A DNA stretch of 7,631 nt from OCS116 cluster bacterium (GTDB taxonomy: Bacteria > Pseudomonadota > Alphaproteobacteria > Rhizobiales > OSC116). The stretch is from NCBI GenBank assembly GCA_002402005.2, contig NVUS02000381.1:1-7631 (forward strand). Direction: 5' to 3'. Position 1 is the first letter of the stretch, and the number at the start of each line of letters is the position of its first letter. Below are positions 1 to 6,632 of the stretch, in pieces. A program made the translations under genes and the position numbers. Under the pieces are notes generated by a model. The model was not told where the DNA came from and searched no databases. It worked only from the letters and a program-made list of their open reading frames with translations.

Positions 1-452
1 GTTTGGCGTTGTGTTTCAGTCAAACCCTTCAACATTTTGGCTTCGGCCGCAACATGTGTCACCACCATTTCATCGGCCAACGCAAAACCTTGCTCGGTCA
101 GCTTTATCTTCAACCCACGCCTATCCTGCAGGTCTGCTTGGCGTTTAATCAGCCCAGCTTGCTCTAATTTATCCAAGCGATTGGTCATTGCCGAGGTCGA
201 AAGCATCACCTCTTCTGCCAATTGCGATGGCGATAGACTTTGGCCTTTTCCTTGCCGTCTTAGGCTGAACAAAACGTCAGACCGTGCCGAATCCATGGCA
301 TAATTTGCCAAATTTTCATTGACCGCCTTGCGCAATATATCCGCCGTCCGCCACACCTGCCCACACAGCGCCATCGGTCTAGAATCAATATCCGCCCGCT
401 CACGCTGCCATTGCGCCACAATGGCAGATAATGATTTTGTTGGTTGACTCAT
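1..452 (-). CDS. MarR-family transcriptional regulator (3' end cut by window edge)
   Basis: The first 150 residues are present; the C-terminus lies beyond base 1. The protein should be a dimeric winged-helix repressor that releases DNA on binding a small molecule. Residues about 28-65 form the N-terminal dimerisation helices. Residues 73-101 (starting LSPSQLAEEV, then STSAMTNRLDKLEQAGLI) are the helix-turn-helix, and residues 103-121 (R104, D110, R111, R112, then LTEQG) are the wing with the usual MarR D-R-R signature. The start at 452 follows a weak GGAT-like ribosome site and opens MSQPTKSL. It is divergent from the EamA transporter, 51 bp away, with a palindrome between them, so autorepression and control of the transporter are likely. 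Family assignment is firm; the ligand is unknown. Confidence 0.93.
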   Translation of the reverse strand, partial: MSQPTKSLSAIVAQWQRERADIDSRPMALCGQVWRTADILRKAVNENLANYAMDSARSDVLFSLRRQGKGQSLSPSQLAEEVMLSTSAMTNRLDKLEQAGLIKRQADLQDRRGLKIKLTEQGFALADEMVVTHVAAEAKMLKGLTETQRQ

Positions 453-465
453 TTTGGCAATCCAC

Positions 466-489
466 ATATAGTTTGATATCAAATTATAT
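466..489. promoter_or_regulatory. Palindromic operator, probably for the MarR-family repressor
   Basis: The core TTTGATATCAAA (472-483) is a perfect 12 bp palindrome. Beyond one mismatched pair (G471/T484), the flanks ATATA and TATAT also pair, giving 11 of 12 matched positions per half over 24 bp. AT-rich palindromes of this length between a marR gene and a divergent transporter are the classic MarR-dimer binding layout. It overlaps the marR -10 box and the likely -10 region of the transporter, so bound repressor would block both. Binding by this particular protein is inferred. Confidence 0.7.
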
Positions 490-510
490 TATATCGAAAC
501 ATTATGACAA
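483..510 (-). promoter_or_regulatory. Putative promoter of the MarR-family gene
   Basis: Read on the minus strand, TTGTCA (510-505) is followed after 16 bp by a perfect TATAAT (488-483). Transcription would start near 476, inside the palindrome and about 24 bases before the marR start codon. A second TATAAT overlaps at 493-488 but is too close to the -35 box. The -35 box overlaps the first codons of the divergent transporter gene, so the two promoters are interleaved. Confidence 0.6.
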
Positions 511-1397
511 AATCAACTCTCTTGCAAAACCCCATTACCTTATTGTTAATGACCGGCATTTTAATCGGCTTTAATTTTCCGCTCGGCAAAATAGCTGGTG
601 ATGCCGGCATCTCGCCAGTATTGTGGGCATTCATTCTATCCTTAGGCGCAGCTGGGTTTTTACTACCCGCGCTCCTAATCACCCGCAAACTCACCTTGCC
701 GCACCGTAAAATGATCGGCTATATTGTCATTTCTGGCCTCATTTCATTCGTCATTCCCAATCTATTATTATTCAGCACCATTCCCCATGCGGGCGCGGGC
801 TATACAGGTTTAATGTTCGCCTTATCGCCAGTATTCACTCTTGGCCTATCACTAGTGTTTAAGCTCAAATCGCCCAGCCGACTTGGCACGATCGGCATAT
901 TCATCGGCCTGATCGGCGCGGCCATTGTCAGCATCACCCGCGGTAGCGGTGTCGAAGCGCCGCCGCTCATCTGGCTCATCGCCGCTTTGCTCATTCCCAT
1001 GTCGCTGGCTTGCGGCAATATCTACCGCACAATCGCTTGGCCAAAAGATGCCTCGCCCGACATTCTGGCATTTTACAGCCATGCATTTGCTGCCAGCACA
1101 TTCGCGCTCATTCTGCTGTTCACCACAGGCAATATCGATCTTGCGGCGCTATCGCCAGTGCCGCTTGCGGCTTTGTTACAAATGCTTGTGGCCGGCCTCA
1201 CCTTCCCGATTTTCTTTCGATTGCAAAAAATAGGTGGCCCAGTATTGCTCAGCCAAATCGGCTATGTCGCCGCAGCGGTTGGTTTGCTAATTGCCACTTT
1301 ATTTTTGGGCGAGAGCTACAGCTTATCCACTTGGTTTGGTGCGGGCATTATTGGCAGCGGAATATTGGTGACAATCTGGGCGCAGCGCACTCAATAA
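504..1397 (+). CDS. EamA/DMT-superfamily transporter
   Basis: A 297-residue inner-membrane protein, the usual size for a ten-helix drug/metabolite transporter made of two EamA repeats (about residues 10-145 and 152-293). Hydrophobic segments run almost without break. Residues 82-112 (PNLLLF, HAGAGYTGLMFALSPVF) match the end of an EamA repeat, and residues 250-272 (SQIGYVAAAVGLL, FLGE) match the typical second-repeat end, where a conserved Gly-Glu follows the ninth helix. Members export amino acids, metabolites or drugs, and substrates cannot be predicted. No Shine-Dalgarno sequence precedes the ATG. A TATATT box at 485-490 would start transcription only a few bases upstream, so the message may be leaderless or nearly so. 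Probably repressed by the divergent MarR protein. Its 3' end overlaps the convergent LysR gene by 7 bp. Confidence 0.93.
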   Translation: MTKSTLLQNPITLLLMTGILIGFNFPLGKIAGDAGISPVLWAFILSLGAAGFLLPALLITRKLTLPHRKMIGYIVISGLISFVIPNLLLFSTIPHAGAGYTGLMFALSPVFTLGLSLVFKLKSPSRLGTIGIFIGLIGAAIVSITRGSGVEAPPLIWLIAALLIPMSLACGNIYRTIAWPKDASPDILAFYSHAFAASTFALILLFTTGNIDLAALSPVPLAALLQMLVAGLTFPIFFRLQKIGGPVLLSQIGYVAAAVGLLIATLFLGESYSLSTWFGAGIIGSGILVTIWAQRTQ

Positions 1398-2302
1398 GCC
1401 CCTAAAATATCATCCACCATACCCTTAAGCCACATCCGCGCCGGGTCTTTATTATAACGCTGATGCCAGAACTGAAAATAACTAAAGCTCTGCACTTGCA
1501 TCGGCAGTTCGACAATCGCCAAGCCACCATGGCTAGCCAATTGTTTGGCCATCCGCCGTGGGCAGGTGAGGATATGATCGCTATAAAGCAAAATATTCTC
1601 GGCCTGAATAAAAGTTGGAATGATCAGCTTAATACGGCGTTTAAACCCATGACTGGTCAACGATTTTTCGATATAAAAAGACAATTCCATCAACGACACA
1701 ACCGACAAATGATCAGCATCAACATAATTTTGCAATTCAAGTTTTTGATGATTTAAATGATGATCTTTGCGCATCAAACATACAAAGTCATCACTATATA
1801 TACGGCTTTGGGTCAAATGTTCCGGCGCGGTACAATTGACTGCCAGCACCAATTTTATATGCCCATCTTCTAGCTGTTTGGCGTCATAATCTTTGTCATG
1901 CAAACATAATGACAGGCGCACATTCGGCGCTTCTTCCGCCAACCGTTCCATAAGTTTCGGAATTAAAAAACATTGCAATTCATCCGCCACACTGACCGTA
2001 AAATGCGTGGTCAAAAACGCCGGTTCAAACGCATCATTTTCGCTCAATCCATCAATTTCATTCAAAATATTCTGCACATTCCCAATCATCTTTGTGGCTT
2101 TTTCAGTCGGCTTCATATCTGCACTGGTGCGCACAAATAAATCATCACCAAATTGCTCCCGCATTAATTTAAGCTGTTTGCTAGCCGATGATTGGGTGAT
2201 GTTAAGGCTGCTCGCCGCCCCTTGCAAGCTGGCTTGCTCATATATTTCTTTGAACAATCTAAACTGCCCAATGCGCAAAATATCTGTATTCTTATTTGGC
2301 AT
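1391..2302 (-). CDS. LysR-family transcriptional regulator
   Basis: The 303-residue length is standard for LysR regulators. Residues about 11-70 are the winged HTH: F17-KEIYEQ, A24-SLQGAASSLNITQSSASKQLK as the helix-turn-helix, then L55FVRT leading to the wing and the P65-T66 pair before linker residue E67. Residues about 95-300 form the substrate-binding domain (starting near T98-HFTVSVADE, where the first beta strand normally lies), which senses a small effector. The start codon at 2302 has an AGGA ribosome site at 2315-2312, 9 bp away. It is divergent from the MFS gene across 80 bp, the arrangement in which LysR proteins usually activate the neighbour and repress themselves. Its last 7 bp overlap the end of the EamA gene. 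The inducer is unknown. Confidence 0.94.
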   Translation of the reverse strand: MPNKNTDILRIGQFRLFKEIYEQASLQGAASSLNITQSSASKQLKLMREQFGDDLFVRTSADMKPTEKATKMIGNVQNILNEIDGLSENDAFEPAFLTTHFTVSVADELQCFLIPKLMERLAEEAPNVRLSLCLHDKDYDAKQLEDGHIKLVLAVNCTAPEHLTQSRIYSDDFVCLMRKDHHLNHQKLELQNYVDADHLSVVSLMELSFYIEKSLTSHGFKRRIKLIIPTFIQAENILLYSDHILTCPRRMAKQLASHGGLAIVELPMQVQSFSYFQFWHQRYNKDPARMWLKGMVDDILGAY

Positions 2303-2382
2303 AATGCATATTCCTAAAATTCCATTGCGTAATATTGCTTCATTCTGTAGCTTATGACAAGTTTAAAATTTAAGGCAATGTT
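2303..2382. promoter_or_regulatory. Divergent control region between lysR-type gene and MFS gene
   Basis: This 80 bp gap must hold both promoters. It contains ATTGC twice in the same orientation (2324-2328 and 2334-2338), exactly one helical turn apart, and a TTGTCA on the minus strand (2360-2355) that could be the lysR -35 box with a weak CAATAT 17 bp on. No convincing T-N11-A palindrome was found. The MFS gene has a clear TAAGG ribosome site at 2371-2375, 7 bp before its ATG. The region is regulatory by position; the exact elements are uncertain. Confidence 0.45.
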
Positions 2383-3585
2383 ATGGGTAAAAATATTTCA
2401 TCAAAATGGCTAATTGTTGGTGTGGGTTTCATGATTTTGGGGCTGGTCTATACCATCCGCTCAACCATTGGTTTGATGATGCCTCTATGGTCAGAAGAAT
2501 TCGGCTGGTCGCGCTCGATGATTTCATCCGGCGGCGCTTTGTGCCTGATTGTCATGGCCATGATCGCGCCATTTGCCGGCAGTGCGGTCGATAAATATGG
2601 GCCGCGCCCATTTGTGGTTGGCGGCTTGCTCGCCGTGGCGATTAGCGCCGTGCTTATGGCCACCATGCAAAGCGCGTGGATGTTCTTCATTGCCTTTAGT
2701 TTGCTCTCTGGTGTTGGTTTTGGTGTAGTCGCCATGCATGTCATCGTCGCCGCTGTATCGCCCTTATTTGATGAAAATAAAGGCCTTGCTGTCGGCATCG
2801 CCACCGCCGGTTCAACCGCTGGCCAATTGCTCATCATCCCCATTGTCGCGATATTTCTAGTGTCATTCGGCTGGCGCGAAACTTATATTGTTTATGCGGT
2901 CGTATGCGCCCTCGTGGCCTTATTGTGCTGGAAACTATTGGCCGCACCCAAAGCCAAAAACAATATAGCAGCTCACCAATCCAACTTCTGGCAAGACGCC
3001 AAATATCTGGTCAAAAAACCCGTATTCCACGCGGTGTTTTGGAGTTTTACGCTGTGCGGCTTCACCTCCACCGGCGTGGTCGAAACCCATTTAATGCCCT
3101 ATCTAGCCGCCTGTGGTTACCCCACTTTAGATGGCGCATTAAGCTATGGTTTTCTATCCGGCTTCAACATGATCGGCATGATGTTGTCAGGTTATTTGTC
3201 CGACCGTATGAATAAAGTTTTATTGCTCACCATCATCTACATCATGCGTGGTTTAAGTTTTATTGTGCTGATGTTTGTGGTCGGCGATTACGCCGCCTTG
3301 GCGCTTTTCACTGTGGCTTTTGGCTTGTTCGATTATTCAACCGTACCGGTCACCGCCGGCATTATCGTTGAACATTTAGGCCAAAAAATGCTCGGCATCA
3401 CCATGGGCATATTGGCCGCCGGCCATGCATTAGGCGCCGCCGCCGGCGCATATTATGGTGGCTATTTATTTGACCTTTTCGCCAGATATGAAGAAATGTG
3501 GATCGCCTCCATCATCCTCGCCATAGTGGCTGGCGCCATTTCATTTGCCATAAAATTCATGCGGCCAACACCCAGAATGGCTTAA
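2383..3585 (+). CDS. MFS transporter, monocarboxylate/OFA-like
   Basis: A 400-residue, 12-helix inner-membrane carrier of the major facilitator superfamily. The first half has R26 in helix 1 followed by P34LWSEEFGWSRS (34-45), a pattern typical of the monocarboxylate porter and oxalate/formate antiporter-like branch. Motif A lies in loop 2-3 (G66SAVDKYGPR75) and its second-half echo in loop 8-9 (G270YLSDR275). Helices 4-5 contain the glycine-rich A139TAGSTAGQ. A hydrophilic central loop (about 186-212) separates the halves. By family, proton-linked uptake or exchange of a small organic acid is plausible, but the substrate is not determined. It is probably controlled by the divergent LysR protein. 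The start is supported by TAAGG 7 bp upstream. Its TAA stop is immediately followed by the stop of the convergent gene. Confidence 0.93.
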   Translation: MGKNISSKWLIVGVGFMILGLVYTIRSTIGLMMPLWSEEFGWSRSMISSGGALCLIVMAMIAPFAGSAVDKYGPRPFVVGGLLAVAISAVLMATMQSAWMFFIAFSLLSGVGFGVVAMHVIVAAVSPLFDENKGLAVGIATAGSTAGQLLIIPIVAIFLVSFGWRETYIVYAVVCALVALLCWKLLAAPKAKNNIAAHQSNFWQDAKYLVKKPVFHAVFWSFTLCGFTSTGVVETHLMPYLAACGYPTLDGALSYGFLSGFNMIGMMLSGYLSDRMNKVLLLTIIYIMRGLSFIVLMFVVGDYAALALFTVAFGLFDYSTVPVTAGIIVEHLGQKMLGITMGILAAGHALGAAAGAYYGGYLFDLFARYEEMWIASIILAIVAGAISFAIKFMRPTPRMA

Positions 3586-4149
3586 TCATTCGCACTGCAT
3601 ATAAATGCCATTTAGCTTAGCATGGTCGCTACACATAATGCCGCCCCATTGGTAGGCTTTGCGGCCTTTAAATTCAATTTCAAACCAATCATAGCCGTTC
3701 ATATTCACCCCGCTATTGCCGGTAATGACAATGGCGTTACCTTCAAACAGGCTACCAATTTGTTTAGAATTCATGCTGGCTGCATCGCGCACTTTACCAC
3801 CCAGTGATTTGCCGCTTGTCTGGGTAAAGAAAGCTTGATCATTCGCCGCGTTATTTTTTTCAAACAAAGCGCATTCATATTTTTTCATACCGATAAATAA
3901 TTGCGTTTTTGCACCACCAGTGTAAAATTGCGCTTGTTTAAATACGTTTAAATAAGCATCTTTATCGTTATAAATAACTCCAAATGAATCACCTGAACGG
4001 GTAATCTGCGCTCTGTTTTCAGGTGCAAAAAACTCAACCCCAATCATCTCATCCGCTTTGCTGCATTCAAATTTCACGCCTTCATGAGCATAAGCATATG
4101 TCGCAAATTGCGCAAAAATAAGTACCAAAATAACCGTAAAATACCGCAT
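3586..4149 (-). CDS. Secreted SH3-domain protein with four cysteines, function unknown
   Basis: The 187-residue protein starts with a signal peptide (M1RYF, hydrophobic core 5-17, cleavage expected after A19-Y20-A21), so it should act in the periplasm or envelope. Residues about 25-95 form a small domain bounded by C29 and C93, with weak resemblance to lysozyme-inhibitor (MliC-type) beta barrels. Residues about 115-172 look like a bacterial SH3 domain: V120RDAASMNSKQIGSL, then G137, Y153DWFEIEF, and A165YQWGGIM. C173 and C186 follow, allowing two disulphides. I chose ATG 4149 because GAGG lies 6 bp upstream. An in-frame TTG at 4161 would overlap that ribosome site. It lies 54 bp after the ABC permease on the same strand with no terminator seen between them, so it may be the last gene of that operon. 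Its function is not recognised. Confidence 0.85.
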   Translation of the reverse strand: MRYFTVILVLIFAQFATYAYAHEGVKFECSKADEMIGVEFFAPENRAQITRSGDSFGVIYNDKDAYLNVFKQAQFYTGGAKTQLFIGMKKYECALFEKNNAANDQAFFTQTSGKSLGGKVRDAASMNSKQIGSLFEGNAIVITGNSGVNMNGYDWFEIEFKGRKAYQWGGIMCSDHAKLNGIYMQCE

Positions 4150-4155
4150 AGCCCG

Positions 4156-4159
4156 CCTC
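4156..4159 (-). promoter_or_regulatory. Ribosome-binding site GAGG that sets the SH3-protein start
   Basis: Minus-strand GAGG sits 6 bp before ATG 4149. It falls inside the TTG-led extension that begins at 4161, so translation from the TTG is unlikely and the shorter protein, which has a well-formed signal peptide, is preferred. Confidence 0.7.
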
Positions 4160-4203
4160 AAATATAAATGATGCCACAGCTTAACATAGATATGCAGACA
4201 TTT

Positions 4204-4965
4204 TCACTTATAAACTGATTCATTAAATTTTTTAGACATCCAATAAATGGCCGCAACTTGCAACAATGTGCCAAGCGCCAGCGCCAGCCACCACAAGGGG
4301 TTACCATCCAATGCCAACCAATAGGCTTTATGCACCAAAAATGGTGGAAAAATGCCTAGCAACCATTGCCAGTTTTCGGGCAAAAACCAACCGCCCATAA
4401 TCACCCAACCGGCAATAGAGGTGAATTTACCCATGGCAAAACCCTGTATTTTATTTTGTGCCGCCAATGACAAAAACAACGATACAATGATCGACACCAA
4501 TGATGCCGATGCACATAATAAGGTCAATTGCCAAAACGGCAACAACTCGATGCCAACAATATAAACCATGATCATCATCATTAAAAAGCTAAACAAAGCC
4601 GCCAAACCAAACCGATAAAACGTATAATGCTGCAACGGCACGGGGGTGACGATCAAGGCGGTCAATGTGCCCTCATCCTTTTCATCCAGCATTAAAAAAC
4701 CTGCCACCATGCCGGCCAATAAACCGCCATTATAGAGCGAAATAAAGCTTGCCCACATCGGGTAAGTATCATGCAATGCATAAGCAATATTCTCGCTCGG
4801 CATATAACCTTTTTCAATCAAAATGCCATCCAACCATGGCAATATATAACGCACCGCCACCGCAATTAAAATGGTGAAGAGCAACATTAAAACCATAAAA
4901 CTATCGCGGAATATGAGTTTTTTATCATTATCAAAAAATTTGGGAACTACCTTTAAGAAAGTCAT
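4204..4965 (-). CDS. ABC-2 type transporter permease, second subunit
   Basis: A 253-residue membrane protein with about six helices (roughly 22-44, 73-92, 118-140, 146-170, 180-195 and 225-243). A long outward loop (45-70) follows helix 1. After helix 2 comes the charged cytoplasmic segment D94EKDEGTLTALIVTPVPL, the coupling region expected in ABC-2 permeases, with a matching segment in the partner subunit. It should pair with the other permease and the ATPase in one transporter. Three ATGs run in tandem (4971, 4968, 4965). The GGAG at 4976-4973 is 1, 4 and 7 bp from them, so the third is the best start, two bases after the upstream stop codon. Size, topology and partner layout resemble half-size permeases annotated as fluoroquinolone exporters; the substrate is unproven. 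Confidence 0.88.
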   Translation of the reverse strand: MTFLKVVPKFFDNDKKLIFRDSFMVLMLLFTILIAVAVRYILPWLDGILIEKGYMPSENIAYALHDTYPMWASFISLYNGGLLAGMVAGFLMLDEKDEGTLTALIVTPVPLQHYTFYRFGLAALFSFLMMMIMVYIVGIELLPFWQLTLLCASASLVSIIVSLFLSLAAQNKIQGFAMGKFTSIAGWVIMGGWFLPENWQWLLGIFPPFLVHKAYWLALDGNPLWWLALALGTLLQVAAIYWMSKKFNESVYK

Positions 4966-4967
4966 CA

Positions 4968-5690
4968 TCATTCTCCAATCACATGTTTGGCAAAGGCTTT
5001 TTGCGCCCAGTAAAACAACCCAATAATGCAGATAACGCTATAGCCAATCGAATAAATATATTGCCAATTCTGCATCTCTCCAAATGCGCCCAACATCAGC
5101 ATGGTGGGTGGAGAGACCGGAAATAACAGCAATAACCAAGAATCGGTAAAACCCACAAAATAGAAAAACGGTATTTGCAAAATAATGACAACCGCCGCCA
5201 TCGGCATAATAAAATCGGTAATGTTCCGATAACGAACCGCCAAAATAATGCCCATAAGCACAAAGATAATGCAAATGGCAAACAAGCTAATGGTCAGAAT
5301 TAAAAAATTTGGCAATACAAAGTCAACACCCTGAAAATACATGATGAGCAACGCGCCACCAAAACTAACAAACGATTCTAACGTAGCCAAAATGGTCAGG
5401 CTAACCACCTTGGCGGTTATATATTCCGCTATGCTCAGCGGCGAGACAATGGTCGCCGATATGGTATCTTCATCACGCTCAAACATCAGTATGGCGGCAA
5501 CATATAATAGGGTCGAGCCGCCGATGATCAGCAGCATAATGGCGGTCATTGATAGCGACAATATATTTGCATTGATAAGCTGCGACACAGCCACAGCCAC
5601 CAGCACACCCACACCGATGCCAACATGGTATAAGCCGTTGCGAAATTGCACAATCATACCAGTTTTGATTTCATTGATCAGCCGTTTCAT
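4968..5690 (-). CDS. ABC-2 type transporter permease, first subunit
   Basis: A 240-residue integral membrane protein with about six helices (roughly 22-40, 48-70, 92-118, 127-153, 160-181 and 212-230). The N-terminal V14QFRNGLYHVG is an amphipathic elbow-like start common in ABC-2 permeases. Helix 2 is followed by F70ERDEDTISATIVSPLSIAEY, a charged loop that parallels the one in the second permease, so the pair are distant paralogues forming a heterodimer. Its ATG overlaps the stop of the ATPase gene (ATGA), with AGGAG 8 bp upstream at 5703-5699, showing translational coupling. By layout (one ATPase plus two half-size permeases) it resembles the mycobacterial Rv2686c-Rv2688c exporter type. 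That comparison is from memory of the family and not an alignment. Confidence 0.9.
   Translation of the reverse strand: MKRLINEIKTGMIVQFRNGLYHVGIGVGVLVAVAVSQLINANILSLSMTAIMLLIIGGSTLLYVAAILMFERDEDTISATIVSPLSIAEYITAKVVSLTILATLESFVSFGGALLIMYFQGVDFVLPNFLILTISLFAICIIFVLMGIILAVRYRNITDFIMPMAAVVIILQIPFFYFVGFTDSWLLLLFPVSPPTMLMLGAFGEMQNWQYIYSIGYSVICIIGLFYWAQKAFAKHVIGE
4973..4976 (-). promoter_or_regulatory. Ribosome-binding site GGAG choosing among three tandem ATGs
   Basis: GGAG lies inside the last codons of the upstream permease. Its spacing to the three consecutive ATGs is 1, 4 and 7 bp, and only the last is comfortable. The site shows that the downstream permease is translated with, and immediately after, the upstream one. 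Confidence 0.6.
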
Positions 5691-6550
5691 GCATCTAACT
5701 CCTGCCCCGTTATCTCGATAAATACATTTTCGAGCGTGGTCTCTTCACTATGAATGGTCTCGATATGCTGACCAGAATTGAGCAGCTCAAAAAACTGTTT
5801 ATTCTCGCCCAAACCCTCCATTGAGAAATTGGCAATTTCAGATTTTTGCGATACGCCAATATATTCAACATCAACAAAGCGTTTGCCATATTGCTTTTTG
5901 AAATTAGATGGCTTGTCGATCGCCCGCAAATGCCCATCAGTCACAAAAGCCACACGATCACACATTTGGTCGGCCAATGACATATTATGCGTGGTGATGA
6001 AAATGGTCGTGCCTTGATCGCGCAAATCAAACGCCAGTTTTTTAATCTTGGCCGCATTCACTGGGTCTAAACCCGATGTCGGTTCGTCCAAAAATAATAT
6101 TTTGGGTTTGTGAATCAGCGAGCGCGCCACGTTGAGCCGAATCTTCATGCCTTTGGAAAAATTGGAGACTTTTTTATCGGCATCATCCGCCAAATCGACC
6201 CAATCCATAACCTCCATCACATCATGTTTTTCACCAGAATAAAGTGAAGAAAAATGCTCAAGATTCTCCCGCGCCGTCAGCTTTAGAAAATGGTTCGGCA
6301 ACTCGAACGAAACCCCAATATACTCGTAAAAATCCTTACCCCAATCACGCAGCTCTTTGCCCATAATCTCGATATTGCCATCATAGTTTTTCAGCATGCC
6401 GATCAGGATGTTTTGAGTGGTCGATTTGCCCGCGCCAGATGGACCCAAAAAGCCCATAATTTCTGCCTTGGCAATTTCAAAACTCACGCCATGCAAAGTC
6501 GGTGCAGCGGCCTTATGATAGGTGTAATTTAGATTTTTGACTTTAATCAT
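5687..6550 (-). CDS. ABC transporter ATP-binding protein
   Basis: A 287-residue nucleotide-binding subunit that should drive the two adjacent permeases. Walker A is G36PSGAGKST44. The signature region is N130FSKGMKIRL139 in place of LSGGQ. Walker B is I151LFLDE156, followed by P157TSGLD162 (D-loop) and the switch histidine in T186THN. At the Q-loop position (I78GVSFELPN) the glutamine is replaced by E83. The C-terminal 80 residues form a small extension, as in other ABC-2 ATPases. The GGAG ribosome site at 6560-6557 is 6 bp before the ATG. The gene overlaps the first permease by 4 bp and follows the tetR gene by 82 bp on the same strand. The catalytic lysine, glutamate and histidine are all present, so it should be active. 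Confidence 0.95.
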   Translation of the reverse strand: MIKVKNLNYTYHKAAAPTLHGVSFEIAKAEIMGFLGPSGAGKSTTQNILIGMLKNYDGNIEIMGKELRDWGKDFYEYIGVSFELPNHFLKLTARENLEHFSSLYSGEKHDVMEVMDWVDLADDADKKVSNFSKGMKIRLNVARSLIHKPKILFLDEPTSGLDPVNAAKIKKLAFDLRDQGTTIFITTHNMSLADQMCDRVAFVTDGHLRAIDKPSNFKKQYGKRFVDVEYIGVSQKSEIANFSMEGLGENKQFFELLNSGQHIETIHSEETTLENVFIEITGQELDA

Positions 6551-6564
6551 CTATATCTCCGATG

Positions 6565-6611
6565 TTTATTTGTCTTTGAATATTATTGGTCTTTAACCGT
6601 TATTTATCTTT
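6565..6611. repeat. Three tandem imperfect 17-bp repeats (TTATTTGTCTTT type)
   Basis: On the plus strand the blocks TTTATTTGTCTTT (6565-6577), ATTATTGGTCTTT (6582-6594) and GTTATTTATCTTT (6599-6611) recur at a strict 17 bp period. A fourth, CCTATTTATCTTC (6632-6644), lies 33 bp further on and includes the tetR stop codon. They fill most of the tetR-ABC gap. They may be protein-binding sites or simply copies of the 3' end of tetR made by slippage. Nothing here decides between these. Confidence 0.6.
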
Positions 6612-6632
6612 AAATGTAGATGGATCGATGCC

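Noticed and set aside
37..303. 88-codon plus-strand ORF at the left edge
   Set aside because: The minus strand here reads as a continuous MarR regulator with an intact winged helix, so this is its shadow.
1010..1405. 131-codon plus-strand ORF inside the EamA gene
   Set aside because: It is an alternate frame of a clear transporter gene, has no ribosome site and gives a low-complexity, Cys/His-rich product typical of shadow translation.
1893..2357. 154-codon plus-strand ORF opposite the LysR gene
   Set aside because: It is antisense to a confident LysR gene, with no ribosome site and no recognisable domain.
4150..4161. TTG start for the SH3 protein
   Set aside because: It overlaps the GAGG ribosome site of ATG 4149 and would put extra residues ahead of a well-formed signal peptide.
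4150..4203. Intrinsic terminator between the second permease and the SH3 gene
   Set aside because: Only a 4 bp CATA/TATG arm pair is present, with no GC-rich stem or following T-run.
5341..5721. 126-codon plus-strand ORF opposite the first permease
   Set aside because: It is antisense to a well-supported membrane protein; its Ser/Met/Thr-rich product reflects the complementary strand of hydrophobic codons.
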